From NCBI RefSeq assembly GCF_000508165.1, contig NZ_AYOZ01000001.1, forward strand, positions 1-64,000: a stretch of DNA of 64,000 bases. Direction: 5' to 3'. Positions 50,514 to 60,469 of this stretch are shown here, in pieces. Origin of the DNA: Marinomonas profundimaris (GTDB taxonomy: Bacteria; Pseudomonadota; Gammaproteobacteria; Pseudomonadales; Marinomonadaceae). Numbering within the stretch: the first letter of the stretch is position 1; every line of letters starts with the position of its first letter. A program made the translations under genes and the position numbers. The notes below the pieces were generated by a model that had not been told where the DNA came from, searched no databases, and saw only the letters and a program-made list of their open reading frames with translations.

Positions 50514-52565
50514 TTACATTGAAAAGCGATCAATCGACGATTTGAGTTTAATCAAAACTTCCGAAAGTGTTTGGGTTGTCGCCATCATCTCTTTGACACC
50601 ATTCGCGGTTTCATTCGATACGTTACGAATGTTGCTGATGTTTTCATTAACGCTAGACGCGACAGCGGATTGCTCCGTAATCGAGCTGGCAATATTGATC
50701 GACATGGAATTGATTAAGCTCACGGACTCCGTCACTTTCATTAATCCTTTACTCGCTTCCATGGCTTTTTCTGCGTTGCCTGCGGCTTGATCACGTCCAT
50801 TGATGACTTCGATCGATGCGCTCTTAGACAATTTTTGCAGTTGGCCAATCATGCCTTCGATTTCTGCCGTTGCGTCTTGTGTACGAGTGGCTAAGGTTCG
50901 TACTTCATCGGCAACAACCGCGAATCCTCGACCTTGTTCGCCTGCTCGCGCCGCTTCAATGGCCGCGTTCAACGCCAGTAGATTAGTTTGCTCGGCAATG
51001 CTTCGAATCACATCCAGAACCGAACCAATATTGACGCTTTCGGTTTCCACTTCCTGCATCACAATAGACGCTTTACCAATGACACTGGCTAAACTTTGCA
51101 TGTCAGTCGCCACGTTATTAACGACTTGAGTACCGGTTCTGGTTTCTTCGTCGGCTTTTTTCGTTTCGCTGGTGGTTTCGGTAACATTTTGGGAAACGTT
51201 TTCGACGGCAATGACCATTTGTCCCATTGCAGTGGCCACCAAATCTGTTTCAAGCTGTTGTTTGGCCATGCCGTCCGAAGCTAATGACGCATTTTTTTGT
51301 ACTTGCAGGCTGGAGTTTGTGAGTGATTCCATGCACGTTCGAACTTCCATTTGCATCGATCTTAATTGTGTAATGGTGTTGCGACCATGTCTAAACAGAA
51401 TGTCGATTTCATTTCTGCTTTGCGTTTGGTTGTTTTGTGGGTGTTCAAACAGGCTAGTAGAAAGGTTGCCGTTTCCTAACTCTTGTAAGTCTTGTCCTGC
51501 ACGTTTTAAAGGCGCCAAAATACCTTTGGTAATAAAGGCAATAAGGGAGACAAGAATAATAGCGCAGATAATAGAAATGATGATTAAGCTATTGCGAACA
51601 GAGTCCGCCACCACGGTGAATTCATCAATCGGCCCGCCAGTGACCATGGCCCAGTTCCAGCGATCGGCACGGCTAAATGCCATGATTTTTTTCTGAGATG
51701 TGCCATTAATCGTCTGTTCAGTAATAAAGGTACCGCTGTTTTGGCTCTTCATTAATTGTAAGTTTTTCTCAGCGTCATCAAAACCAAGCTCTGTAAATAG
51801 CTTGCCTTTGTTGTTTGAGTCGATAACGATTTTGCCGAAGTCTTTCCCTTCATTAAGGTTGACGACCATGGCCTTCCCCGTTTTTCCAAAGGAGAGGTCA
51901 TTGATCTGTTTTTCTAGGTTTTTCAAACCTTCGGTGTAGTTAAAACCGACATACAGAATACCAATGACTTTGCCTTTTGAGTCTTTGAAAGGAACGTATT
52001 TGGTCATGTAATTACGCCCAAACAAAGACGCTGGCCCTGCGTAAATTTCGCCTTTAATGAGCTTCTGGTAACCCGGATGGCTTTTGCCTAAAAGGGTGCC
52101 GTAAGCGCGGTCGCCATTGGCTTTTTTCAACGAAGTACTAATGCGAAGGAAGTCATCACCGTAACGAATAAAAACCGTTGCAGTACCGCCTGTCATGCTG
52201 GTGAACTGATCGGGTTTACTAAAGTTCAAGTTAATGGTTTCGCCTGAGTTACTGGCCAGTGGACTGTTGTATTCGCCAATTTTTACGCTGTCTGAATCGC
52301 TGACTGTGATGCCATTAGGGAATAGCGTGAAGAAAATATCGGCCAATCTGTCGGTGCTGCTTTCAAGATTTTCATTATAAAAATCAAGCAACATATCGCC
52401 TTGTCCCGCACTGGTTTGAAGTTCATGTTCGATGCTTTTCATAAAACCATCATGGGATTTGTTCGAGGCTAGCCAGCTAAGGGCACTGAAACAGATTATG
52501 GAAACGATAAAGACCGAAAATGCTAATTGTTGGGTAATGGGTATGGCTTTTAAACGTTGAATCAT
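50514..52565 (-). CDS. Methyl-accepting chemotaxis protein (Cache-type sensor)
   Basis: A 683-residue chemoreceptor. A segment at about 14-33 and a second at about 326-348 bracket a periplasmic Cache domain of nearly 300 residues ([20 protein letters not shown] and [18 protein letters not shown] are typical). HAMP and a signalling domain follow, with tip [20 protein letters not shown]. The ATG at 52565 has AAGGA upstream; a TTG three bases earlier is ignored. The ligand is unknown. Confidence 0.95.
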   Translation of the reverse strand: MIQRLKAIPITQQLAFSVFIVSIICFSALSWLASNKSHDGFMKSIEHELQTSAGQGDMLLDFYNENLESSTDRLADIFFTLFPNGITVSDSDSVKIGEYNSPLASNSGETINLNFSKPDQFTSMTGGTATVFIRYGDDFLRISTSLKKANGDRAYGTLLGKSHPGYQKLIKGEIYAGPASLFGRNYMTKYVPFKDSKGKVIGILYVGFNYTEGLKNLEKQINDLSFGKTGKAMVVNLNEGKDFGKIVIDSNNKGKLFTELGFDDAEKNLQLMKSQNSGTFITEQTINGTSQKKIMAFSRADRWNWAMVTGGPIDEFTVVADSVRNSLIIISIICAIILVSLIAFITKGILAPLKRAGQDLQELGNGNLSTSLFEHPQNNQTQSRNEIDILFRHGRNTITQLRSMQMEVRTCMESLTNSSLQVQKNASLASDGMAKQQLETDLVATAMGQMVIAVENVSQNVTETTSETKKADEETRTGTQVVNNVATDMQSLASVIGKASIVMQEVETESVNIGSVLDVIRSIAEQTNLLALNAAIEAARAGEQGRGFAVVADEVRTLATRTQDATAEIEGMIGQLQKLSKSASIEVINGRDQAAGNAEKAMEASKGLMKVTESVSLINSMSINIASSITEQSAVASSVNENISNIRNVSNETANGVKEMMATTQTLSEVLIKLKSSIDRFSM

Positions 52566-52699
52566 CAAGAAATTCCTTCTATTGATGTTGCTTTTAATCA
52601 GGCTAATTAAGCAGTTGATAAAGCTTTTATTTTTATAGTTGTCCTTATTTTTCGTGCTAAATATGTACTGAAATGGGTAAATTCACCTTCGGTGAAGGC

Positions 52700-52722
52700 A
52701 TGAAAAAGAGCAGGGCTCTTAA
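52700..52722 (-). terminator. OFA transporter terminator 2
   Basis: On the minus strand, a perfect AAGAGC-CCT-GCTCTT stem runs into TTTTTC. It lies downstream of the transporter gene. Confidence 0.6.
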
Positions 52723-52746
52723 TTGTTTTTATCAAACGTATAGAAT

Positions 52747-52782
52747 AGAAAAGGTAACAAGGCGTTATCGGTCCTGTTACCT
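52747..52782 (-). terminator. OFA transporter terminator 1
   Basis: Perfect arms AGGTAACA and TGTTACCT with a 15-base interior, followed on the minus strand by TTTTC. Nearest to the stop of the transporter. Confidence 0.55.
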
Positions 52783-52817
52783 GATCTTACGTTATTGTCT
52801 ACTTTGAGCGTTACGTT

Positions 52818-54536
52818 TTATAGCTCAGGGTGCGTTTTTTCAACGTGATGTTTTTCGTTCACTGGGCGTACCATGAGATTGGCAAAGAAACCAACGACCA
52901 ATAAGCTTGCCATGACATACATTGTTGTATTGTAAAGGCTTGAGGTTGGATCGATTGTGCCAACAGGTGCGATTTCCATCAGCTTTGCTACCGTAACGGT
53001 TTTGGCCGCAATGAGTTCACTTAGGTGTGACACAGACGCATTGAATTTCGCTTCAAATACCGCTGGGTCAATTTTACTGACCAAGTCACTAATCGCATTT
53101 TCTACCGATAGGTTTCGTAGGTAGGTGATAACAAACGGCCCAAGCACGCCAGCGGTTGCCCACGCGGTTAATAAACGACCATGAATACCACCAACGTGTA
53201 ATGTACCGAAAATATCCGCCAAATACGCAGGGATAGTTGCAAAACCACCACCATACATGGTGAAAATAATCATGGTAGCTGCGTAGAACATGATCAACCA
53301 GGTGACTGAAGCATCGGCGCTTACCGCTGACGCCGCAAAAGGAATGGATAGGTACAAAAGCGTGCCAAGGATGAAGAAACAATGGTACGTATTTTTGCGC
53401 CCAATAAAGTCAGACGTAGAGGCCCAAAAGAATCGACCACACATATTAAAGACAGAAATCATTAATACATACGTGCCCGCGAAACTCGCGGTGGCGATCA
53501 GAGGTAAAGTGGTGCCGAAAATTTCCGTCATCATGGTTTTGGCAATGCCAATTACACCAATACCAGCGGTCACGTTAAAGCATAAAACCACCCACAACAG
53601 CCAAAACTGCGGTGTTTTTAGCGCTTGATCAATGTGTACGCTGTTGTTGGTAATCATGCTTTTTTCAGCGTCTTTTACGGGTGGCGTCCAGCCTTCTGGT
53701 TTCCAGTCTTTCGCCGGTACGCGATATGCGAACGAGGCTATGATCATGATAATAAAGTAAACAATACCCAACGTTAGAAACACACTGGAGGCGCCTGTAT
53801 TACCCGTTCCAACAACATACACACCGGCATCACCAGGAGTAGGCAATTTAGCGGCTTCAGACGCCGTCGCTATAACCACTTCCAGTTTTCCCGTTGCTAA
53901 TTCAGCAAAACGCTTTCCACCTTCCGTGATGAGTTGTACAGCGGATTCTGGGCCAAGATAGGTTGGAGCAACGGCGAATTTTTCCAATAAAAATGTTTTA
54001 AGTGGTGCGCCGATCATAGCACCACCGCCAAATCCCATGATTGCCATACCAGTCGCCATGCCGCGCTTGTCAGGGAACCAGCGAAGCAGTGTAGACACAG
54101 GTGAAACATAACCCAGTCCTAAGCCGCAGCCGCCAAACACGCCGTAACCTAAATACACTAACCATAATTGGTGAGTCGAAATACCAATGCTACCGATGAT
54201 GAAGCCACCACCCCAAAGAAATGCGGCAGTCACCCCCACGCAACGTGGACCGACTTCTTCAAGCCATTTACCGGCAATGGCCGCAGACAGGCCAAGAAAG
54301 ACGATGGCGACGGAGAAAATCCACACCACGCTACTTAGGCTCCAGTCTTGTGCAGAGCTGGTCACGACACCAAATTCTTTGGTTAATGCCGGGTTAAAAA
54401 TACTCCATGCATAAACGGATCCGATGCATAAATGAATAGCGATTGAAGCGGGAGGCACTAGCCAGCGATTAAAGCCGGCGGAGGCAACTATTTTATCCTT
54501 CATTAAGAAGGATAGGAGAGAGCGAATAAAGTTCAT
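52818..54536 (-). CDS. OFA-family MFS transporter
   Basis: A 572-residue inner-membrane transporter of the oxalate/formate antiporter type. The N-terminal hallmark is SIAIHLCIGSVYAWSIFNPAL, and the A-motif-like loop is WFPDKRGMATGMAIMGFGGGAMIG. Two extra segments make it longer than classic OxlT (about 420): one in the central loop (about 185-235) and one near the C-terminus (about 480-535). Substrates are probably small organic acids, but they are not predictable. It has its own promoter region with an inverted repeat. Confidence 0.9.
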   Translation of the reverse strand: MNFIRSLLSFLMKDKIVASAGFNRWLVPPASIAIHLCIGSVYAWSIFNPALTKEFGVVTSSAQDWSLSSVVWIFSVAIVFLGLSAAIAGKWLEEVGPRCVGVTAAFLWGGGFIIGSIGISTHQLWLVYLGYGVFGGCGLGLGYVSPVSTLLRWFPDKRGMATGMAIMGFGGGAMIGAPLKTFLLEKFAVAPTYLGPESAVQLITEGGKRFAELATGKLEVVIATASEAAKLPTPGDAGVYVVGTGNTGASSVFLTLGIVYFIIMIIASFAYRVPAKDWKPEGWTPPVKDAEKSMITNNSVHIDQALKTPQFWLLWVVLCFNVTAGIGVIGIAKTMMTEIFGTTLPLIATASFAGTYVLMISVFNMCGRFFWASTSDFIGRKNTYHCFFILGTLLYLSIPFAASAVSADASVTWLIMFYAATMIIFTMYGGGFATIPAYLADIFGTLHVGGIHGRLLTAWATAGVLGPFVITYLRNLSVENAISDLVSKIDPAVFEAKFNASVSHLSELIAAKTVTVAKLMEIAPVGTIDPTSSLYNTTMYVMASLLVVGFFANLMVRPVNEKHHVEKTHPEL

Positions 54537-54572
54537 AATCTGAGTCCTTGCAGAGAATTATTAATTATCGTT

Positions 54573-54609
54573 AGTAACATTATTAATACAAAAAATTACA
54601 ATTGTTACT
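54573..54609. promoter_or_regulatory. Inverted repeat upstream of the OFA transporter
   Basis: AGTAACA and TGTTACT, 7-bp arms 23 bases apart, centred about 55 bp before the start codon. The same GTAACA/TGTTAC core recurs in the terminator downstream, so its meaning is uncertain. Confidence 0.35.
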
Positions 54610-54830
54610 ATAATGTTTTTTTATGTGTTTTATACATTTTTTTCACAATCAGTGCGTAATTCATTGTCCTTAAAGTGGTTACCGCTTCCGTTTAATGATG
54701 TTGTTGAAAAGCAGCAGGTTGTATCTATGTCAACAACAAGTCGTTGAACCATTTAATTTCCCCCGTGATCGGTTCTACGAATTGATGGTAAACTGTTTAT
54801 CGACTAAACAATTACTCTTGGAGTATCCAC

Positions 54831-55898
54831 TTGATTCAAACACTCTTTATTCAGCTAAAAGGTCTTTTTTCTTGGAGTGAGGTAAAACGTCCTTGGCACC
54901 TTGCTGTGTTGGCGGCGGTGTGTGTGGGGATTCCGGTTTTGATTGGTGCGGCGCTAGACCAATTTGCCGTAGCGACCTTGTCCAGTTTGGGGGCCATGGT
55001 TATTTTGTATTTACCCAAAACACGTACGGCGCATCGAATGGTGACTTTGGTCATGTGTTCGTTTGGTTTCATGGTGTGTTTTAGTATTGGCTCCCTCGCC
55101 AGTTTCAACCCTTATGTTGCGGCGCTGGCGCTGGGCTTATTGTCGTTTGGGGCTATTGTCATTACTCGTTATTATCGCTTGCCACCACCGGGCAGTTTTT
55201 TCTTTATTTTGGTGACGGCATTGGCGATTTATTTGCCTTTTAATTTAAGTACTTTCGTTAGTAATGTGGGCATGGTCACTCTTGGCGGCATTTTAGCGTG
55301 TGGATTGGCCTTTTTTTACAGTTTGATAACCGGGGCTAATCACTTACCCGCCACCAATATTGAAACAGATACTCAGGTGAATGCGATTATTTTAGAAGGC
55401 GCACTGATGGCGTTCTTTATTTCATTCTCTTATTTGGTAGCGCTTTTCCTGGCGTTACCCAACGCACTTTGGGTTCCCATATCTTGCGCCGCTATATTGC
55501 AAGGCGCGACGTATCGAATGATTTGGCATCGCAATATTCATCGCATTGTGGGCACAACGATTGGTATGGGGGTGGCATGGTGGATTTTTTCATTAGAGCC
55601 AAATTACTGGCATCTGGCGTTATTCATGATTCTCTTCCAGTTTTTAGTCGAATTATTGATCGTTAAAAACTACGGCGCCGCCGTGATCTTTATTACGCCG
55701 CTCACCGTTATTATGGCGGAATTTACCAGCGCAAATATGAGTACGGATGTCTTGTTACTGCATCGGTTGGTGGACATCTTTATTGGCAGTACGATTGGTA
55801 TTTTGGGCGGAACGGTGTTCCATAGAACCTCATTGCTTAAACGCATAGAATCCATAATGAACGCGCGCAGTTCACTGTCTGGACGCAAGCCATTTTAG
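54831..55898 (+). CDS. FUSC-like (YccS/aromatic-acid-exporter type) membrane protein
   Basis: A 355-residue inner-membrane protein with about ten hydrophobic segments in two halves. It resembles the membrane half of FUSC-family proteins, which export aromatic acids, but lacks the long soluble domains. The start is a TTG at 54831 with GGAG nine bases upstream. A conserved-looking RMVTLVMCSFGFMV and a second-half RNIHRIVGTTIGMG support the repeat. It lies between the divergent OFA transporter and the cobalamin riboswitch. Confidence 0.78.
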   Translation: MIQTLFIQLKGLFSWSEVKRPWHLAVLAAVCVGIPVLIGAALDQFAVATLSSLGAMVILYLPKTRTAHRMVTLVMCSFGFMVCFSIGSLASFNPYVAALALGLLSFGAIVITRYYRLPPPGSFFFILVTALAIYLPFNLSTFVSNVGMVTLGGILACGLAFFYSLITGANHLPATNIETDTQVNAIILEGALMAFFISFSYLVALFLALPNALWVPISCAAILQGATYRMIWHRNIHRIVGTTIGMGVAWWIFSLEPNYWHLALFMILFQFLVELLIVKNYGAAVIFITPLTVIMAEFTSANMSTDVLLLHRLVDIFIGSTIGILGGTVFHRTSLLKRIESIMNARSSLSGRKPF

Positions 55899-56024
55899 GT
55901 TTTTTTTGTGCGTCAACACGCGTTGTTTTCCATGTGCTTTTTTCTTCGCATTGGTTGCTTAAATTGACGTTAAATCGTACGCTTCGGGTTTCTGACCATA
56001 GGGGATTAATACCCTATAGCCAGT

Positions 56025-56222
56025 TCTTGTGAAGGTGCTAGTGTAGCTAGTGAAACGGGAAACAGGTGCGTTTTAGCAAACCCTGTACTGCCCCCGCAAC
56101 GGTAAATAAGTGATGTGTTTTTCTACTTGCTTCCACTGTTCATTTTGGATGGGAAGGGACGAGGTTTTTGGGGAAATATTGATTGGCCAAACACTTATGA
56201 GTCCGGAGACCGGCCTTCATTC
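56025..56222 (+). ncRNA. Cobalamin riboswitch
   Basis: Ordered conserved blocks are visible: GAAGGTGCTAGTGTAGCTAG, AAACGGGAAACAGGTGCG, the B12-box-type CTGCCCCCGCAACGGTAA (56088-56105) and ATGAGTCCGGAGACCGGCC near 56197-56215. It precedes the CbiM-like gene by about 100 bases. Adenosylcobalamin should reduce its expression. Confidence 0.95.
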
Positions 56223-56320
56223 ATTAGGATGTTTTACAGGCGTGCTTGACGCATTGCTCATGTAACATCCGCTTATTTGAATCATACGGGTGAGTATGAA
56301 GCTAATTTTGGAGGCACATT

Positions 56321-56992
56321 GTGCATATTGAACCTGGCGTCGTTGATGGCGCAAAAATTGTTTTAAGTTACGCAACGGCATTGGCGGCTTTTGGATTTTC
56401 TGCCAAAACGTCCATCGAAATGATTAAAAAAAATGGCGTAATGTCTCTAATGGGGCGCAGTGCTTTCACCACCATGTTGGTGTTTATTTTCTTTCAAGTA
56501 ATGCCGCATCATGCGGTTGGCGTGTCGGAAGTCCACTTTATTCTTGGGTCAACACTGTTTCTAATGTTTGGTCCTGCGGCGGCATCAATTGGTTTATTGT
56601 CAGGGTTGTTAGTACAGGGTGTGTTTTTTGCCCCGATTGACCTTCCCCAATATGGCATGAATGTCACCACGTTATTGTTGCCTTTGTTTGCTATGTCGGT
56701 TGTGGCTCGTCGCATTATTTCCGACAACACAGCGTATGTAGACATTACTTACAAACAAGCATTGAAATTATCCCTCACTTACCAAGGTGGCATTGTTGCT
56801 TGGGTGGCGTTTTGGGCATTTTACGGTCAAGGGTTTGGTGCTGAGAATGTAGCATCGGTTGCGACGTTTGGCATGGCTTATATGAGCGTTGTCTTGCTTG
56901 AACCTGTTTTGGATCTTGCCGTGCTGGCTGGAGCGAAAAGCCTTAATCGGTTCAAAAATTCTACCTTGCTTGAAGCGCGCTTATTCCGTTAA
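56321..56992 (+). CDS. CbiM-like cobalt permease, solitary
   Basis: A 223-residue membrane protein with about six segments. It starts with GTG (GGAGG upstream). The metal-binding N-terminus of the ECF CbiM/NikM family is retained: Met1-His2-Ile and a later loop with SEVHFILG (His72). Unlike CbiM, no CbiN, CbiQ or CbiO is nearby, and the extra ~30 residues after the usual start differ from Salmonella CbiM. A B12 riboswitch immediately upstream supports cobalt uptake. It may work with a partner encoded elsewhere or alone. Confidence 0.85.
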   Translation: MHIEPGVVDGAKIVLSYATALAAFGFSAKTSIEMIKKNGVMSLMGRSAFTTMLVFIFFQVMPHHAVGVSEVHFILGSTLFLMFGPAAASIGLLSGLLVQGVFFAPIDLPQYGMNVTTLLLPLFAMSVVARRIISDNTAYVDITYKQALKLSLTYQGGIVAWVAFWAFYGQGFGAENVASVATFGMAYMSVVLLEPVLDLAVLAGAKSLNRFKNSTLLEARLFR

Positions 56993-57023
56993 GCAAAATG
57001 GGTTGATCGAGAACGACTAAAGA

Positions 57024-57075
57024 CAATGCCCACGTTTTTTACTAGAAATAGAGAAAAAGCGTGGGCATTTTTTTG
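57024..57075. terminator. Bidirectional terminator, cbiM-like/LysR
   Basis: AATGCCCACG pairs with CGTGGGCATT across a 25-base loop; a T7 run follows. Confidence 0.75.
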
Positions 57076-57111
57076 TCTTTTAGCCATTGGCTCTTATGAA
57101 CCGTTTGCTGG

Positions 57112-57996
57112 TTATCCATTATCACGCCCATGTTCACTAACAAAGTCGAGAAAAGCGCGGTTGGCTTTGGATAGGTAGCTGTCTTTGCGCCAAGCAATGC
57201 CAAGGTCTAGCCAGATCGGCGGATCAAAAGAACGAGTAATCAGTTTGTCGTCTTCTTCTATCACCATGGCGAGTAGGGTGGAAATACCAAATCCCTGCTG
57301 AGTAATGGATTTTATTAAGGGAATGAGGTTGGTCTCAAAGCCGATGTTGGGCGTTCTGTTGCAGGCTTTTGCTAATTTATCGACAATGCGTCGATGGAAA
57401 TACCCTTCTTTAAACATCGCCAGTTCTTCATCAAAAAACGCGTCTGGTGAGACTCGTTCTAGTTGACTAAACGGATGATCTTCCGCCACCGTGACCAGCA
57501 TTTCTTCTCGAATTAGAGCTTGAGTCTGCAAGCTGTCTGGTAAGGTTTCCGCGACGATAACGCTTAAATCCAGTTCGCCGTTTTCCAGCATTTTTTGCAG
57601 CTGCCAAGTGCCACCTTCAATGACTTTTAACATAATGGTGGGGTAACGATGTCGGAACGCCATGAGAATCGGCGGGAAATAATACGACCCCAACATGCTG
57701 GGAATGCCCACACGTACTTCACCTTGGCTTAAGCCTTTCAGCTCGCTCATTTCCAACAGCGCATCATCGGTCGCTTGAATGATTTTTTCGGCGTGCAACA
57801 GCAATTTTTTGCCTTCGTCCGTCAGCCCGATGTTTCGATCGGCTCGGTGGATGAGAGTTAATCCCAAATCGGTTTCTAACTTTTTGATCGCCATGCTGAC
57901 GGCTGGCTGAGCGACGCCAAGCTGCTGAGCGGCTTGGGTAAAACTCTCTGTTTTGGCGATGGCGATGAAATAACGCAGCGGTTTAATGTCCATCAA
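57112..57996 (-). CDS. LysR-family transcriptional regulator
   Basis: A 294-residue LysR-type regulator; HTH at about 17-37 (SFTQAAQQLGVAQPAVSMAI). The effector domain covers about 90-290. It is divergent from an MFS transporter that resembles YnfM, whose E. coli gene is likewise divergent from the LysR-type ynfL, so the pair may be equivalent. A 16-bp near-palindrome lies between them. Effector unknown. Confidence 0.88.
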   Translation of the reverse strand: MMDIKPLRYFIAIAKTESFTQAAQQLGVAQPAVSMAIKKLETDLGLTLIHRADRNIGLTDEGKKLLLHAEKIIQATDDALLEMSELKGLSQGEVRVGIPSMLGSYYFPPILMAFRHRYPTIMLKVIEGGTWQLQKMLENGELDLSVIVAETLPDSLQTQALIREEMLVTVAEDHPFSQLERVSPDAFFDEELAMFKEGYFHRRIVDKLAKACNRTPNIGFETNLIPLIKSITQQGFGISTLLAMVIEEDDKLITRSFDPPIWLDLGIAWRKDSYLSKANRAFLDFVSEHGRDNG

Positions 57997-58026
57997 TAAT
58001 CCTTATGGATTGGATAAGATAGATAT

Positions 58027-58042
58027 ATTTTATTGATAAAAT
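58027..58042. promoter_or_regulatory. Palindrome between LysR and MFS genes
   Basis: ATTTTAT-TG-ATAAAAT, perfect 7-bp arms around a two-base centre, including a T-N11-A element typical of LysR operators. It lies about 85 bases before the transporter start. Confidence 0.5.
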
Positions 58043-58126
58043 GCCGAGGCGTATAGTGTGCCAATACTATTGGTCTTATTCGGACGTCATTTCGAATAGT
58101 GTTGCTGTGATACGTGGAGCGTTGTT

Positions 58127-59329
58127 GTGATAGAAGTAGGTAGTTCTGTTTTTTGGCGAGGGACTTTGGCCCTTGTGATTGGCTCATTTATGATTTTTGC
58201 CAACGTGTATGTCACTCAGCCTTTATTGCCGATGATCGCGAAGGAATTTTCCATTAGCCCGCTGCAAGCCAGCGGTAGCTTCACGATTACGACCTTAACC
58301 TTGGGGATTTCATTGCTCTTCTACGGGCCAATTTCGGACGCTTTAGGCCGAAAGGGCATCATGGTGATGACCATGGTTGGTATTACCTTAACGACTTTTT
58401 GTTTGTCGCTAGTGCAAAGCTACGAATCACTCTTGTTATTACGAGGGTTGCAGGGTTTTTTCCTTGCGGGATTGCCCGCCATTGCCGTAGCGTACTTGGG
58501 GGATGAATACACACCAGAAGCCTTGATGGTCGCGGTCGGTTTATACATAAGCGGGAACACATTAGGCGGCATTGGCGGTCGTTTGATTGGTGGTTTTGTA
58601 GGCGAATGGCAAGGTCGTTCTGCGACATTTGGAGTAATGAGCGCGGTTAGTCTTGTTTGTTTGTTGGCGTTTTTCTTTTTATTGCCCAAATCTCAGCATT
58701 TTGAGCCAAAGCCACTGCGCGTCGGACATATTCTAAATAACATGAAAGATCACCTACAGAATCGTCGTCTGCTTACCTGCTATCTGATTGGGGGGTTCAG
58801 CTTCTTTATTTTTATTAATCAATACAGCTATGTGACCTTCGTGCTGGAAGCCGCGCCTTATCATTTAACGGCAAAATACGTCGGTTTGCTGTTTTTAACC
58901 TATTTGTCTGGCACCTTGGGGTCGGCTATTTCTGGCAAGCTTGCCAAGCGTTGGAGTCAGCCAAACATCATGGTATTGGGTACCTGTATTTTTATCTTTG
59001 GTTCCTTGGTGACGCTCAGTGATTCTTTATTGGCGATTATTATCGGATTATTGATTAACAGCTTTGGTTTCTTTTTATGCCATTCTACGACCAGCAGCTT
59101 TGTCAGCCGACATGCGAAACACGCGAAAGCCAGCGCGTCTTCATTGTACTTGGTGTTTTATTATTTGGGCGCTAGCCTTGGCGGCTTTTATCTTGATCCA
59201 TTCTGGCAAGCAAATGGCTGGACGGGGGTGGTTATGGGGTCTTGGCTGATATTGGGTGTTGTGGCATTGGCGGGTGTGAGTTTAATAAAAGACAATAAAC
59301 GCGCGATTCAAATGAAGGCGACGCAATAA
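58127..59329 (+). CDS. YnfM-like MFS transporter
   Basis: A 400-residue MFS transporter with twelve hydrophobic segments, similar along its length to E. coli YnfM (GLYISGNTLGGIGGRLIGG, ASSLYLVFYYLGASLGG). The start is a GTG at 58127, preceded by a GGAG site. A LysR gene is divergent. YnfM-type proteins export small organic compounds; the substrate here is unknown. Confidence 0.88.
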   Translation: MIEVGSSVFWRGTLALVIGSFMIFANVYVTQPLLPMIAKEFSISPLQASGSFTITTLTLGISLLFYGPISDALGRKGIMVMTMVGITLTTFCLSLVQSYESLLLLRGLQGFFLAGLPAIAVAYLGDEYTPEALMVAVGLYISGNTLGGIGGRLIGGFVGEWQGRSATFGVMSAVSLVCLLAFFFLLPKSQHFEPKPLRVGHILNNMKDHLQNRRLLTCYLIGGFSFFIFINQYSYVTFVLEAAPYHLTAKYVGLLFLTYLSGTLGSAISGKLAKRWSQPNIMVLGTCIFIFGSLVTLSDSLLAIIIGLLINSFGFFLCHSTTSSFVSRHAKHAKASASSLYLVFYYLGASLGGFYLDPFWQANGWTGVVMGSWLILGVVALAGVSLIKDNKRAIQMKATQ

Positions 59330-59412
59330 TGTCGCGATTCAGTTTCTTTATATAGAAGAGTGAATAAAGAAAAGTAGGCCGGTTGTTTCTTTGTATCGCG
59401 TGAGATCCTTGG

Positions 59413-59440
59413 TTGCGCTTTCAATGAATCTTGTTACTAT
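59413..59440 (+). promoter_or_regulatory. Candidate promoter of the thi operon
   Basis: TTGCGC and TACTAT, 16 bases apart, just before the TPP riboswitch. The -35 is only partly consensus. Confidence 0.4.
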
Positions 59441-59451
59441 GATTCGCATAT

Positions 59452-59532
59452 AGTCGGGGGGCCGTAAGGCTGAGAGTGCATTTTTTGCAGACCCGTTGAA
59501 CCTGATTCAGTTAACACTGGCGTAGGGAACTA
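59452..59532 (+). ncRNA. TPP riboswitch (thi element)
   Basis: CGGGGGGCC and AAGGCTGAGAGTGCA form the pyrimidine-sensor arm; ACCCGTTGAACCTGATTCAG and ACTGGCGTAGGGAA form the pyrophosphate arm. All consensus blocks are present in order. It lies about 85 bases before thiD and should lower expression of the operon when TPP is ample. Confidence 0.97.
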
Positions 59533-59617
59533 TAAATCTTGTTATTGATGATTTGTGATCCTACTCCTGTCTTAATGTAACTCGATCTAGTTCCAGAACG
59601 TCCGTTTTGGAGCTTTT

Positions 59618-60469
59618 ATGCCAACTCATACCACAACCCATTCTGCTCATACTGTATTAACGCCGATCGTTTTAACGATTGCGGGCTCTGACAGTGGTGG
59701 CGGAGCGGGCATTCAAGCCGATATAAAAGCCATCTCTGCGACCGGAAGCTACGCTTGTTCAGTGATTACCGCGATTACCGCACAAAATACCCTCGGCGTC
59801 TCCGCCATTTTCCCTATTCCCCTTGAGCATATTGAAAAACAACTTGACGCTGTATTCTCAGATTTGAATATTGTTGCCGTCAAAGTAGGCATGTTAGCGG
59901 ACAGCGATACCATCAAATTAGTGGCTGCGAAGCTCAAGCAATACCAACCTGCTTTTTTAGTGGTGGATCCTGTTATGGTGGCGACCAGTGGGGATTTGTT
60001 ATTGCAAGCTTCCGCCATCAGCACGTTGAAATCTGAGCTTTTACCCCTTGCTGATTTAATCACACCCAACCTGCCTGAAGCAGCGGCGTTGACGGATTCC
60101 CCATTGCCAACCGATGATCTGGCCATGCGCGCCATGGTCGATCAATTGCGTCAGCTAGAAGTAAAAACCGTACTGCTTAAAGGTGGGCATTTAGAGCAAG
60201 AAGATAACAGCACAGACCTTCTTATTCTGGCCGATCGTATCGAAGAACTCAGTGCGAAACGCACTCCTACTCAGAATACGCACGGCACGGGTTGCACATT
60301 GTCGTCGGCGATTGCCTCGTATTTAGCGCAAGGCCATGATCTGCTGCACGCGGTTCAGTTAGGCAAAAACTACATATCGAAAGCGATTGAACACGCAGAT
60401 GAGTTAAACATTGGCGCAGGTCACGGTCCAGTCAATCACTTCTTTCAAGGTCATGCCAATGCCGGATAA
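59618..60469 (+). CDS. thiD: Hydroxymethylpyrimidine/phosphomethylpyrimidine kinase
   Basis: Phosphorylates HMP to HMP-P and HMP-PP for thiamin synthesis; ribokinase-fold. The 283 residues include TIAGSDSGGGAGIQADIKA at the start and THGTGCTLSSAIASYLAQG with the catalytic Asp-Gly region near the C-terminus. It begins the operon under the TPP riboswitch. Its stop overlaps the next gene by about eleven bases. Confidence 0.96.
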   Translation: MPTHTTTHSAHTVLTPIVLTIAGSDSGGGAGIQADIKAISATGSYACSVITAITAQNTLGVSAIFPIPLEHIEKQLDAVFSDLNIVAVKVGMLADSDTIKLVAAKLKQYQPAFLVVDPVMVATSGDLLLQASAISTLKSELLPLADLITPNLPEAAALTDSPLPTDDLAMRAMVDQLRQLEVKTVLLKGGHLEQEDNSTDLLILADRIEELSAKRTPTQNTHGTGCTLSSAIASYLAQGHDLLHAVQLGKNYISKAIEHADELNIGAGHGPVNHFFQGHANAG

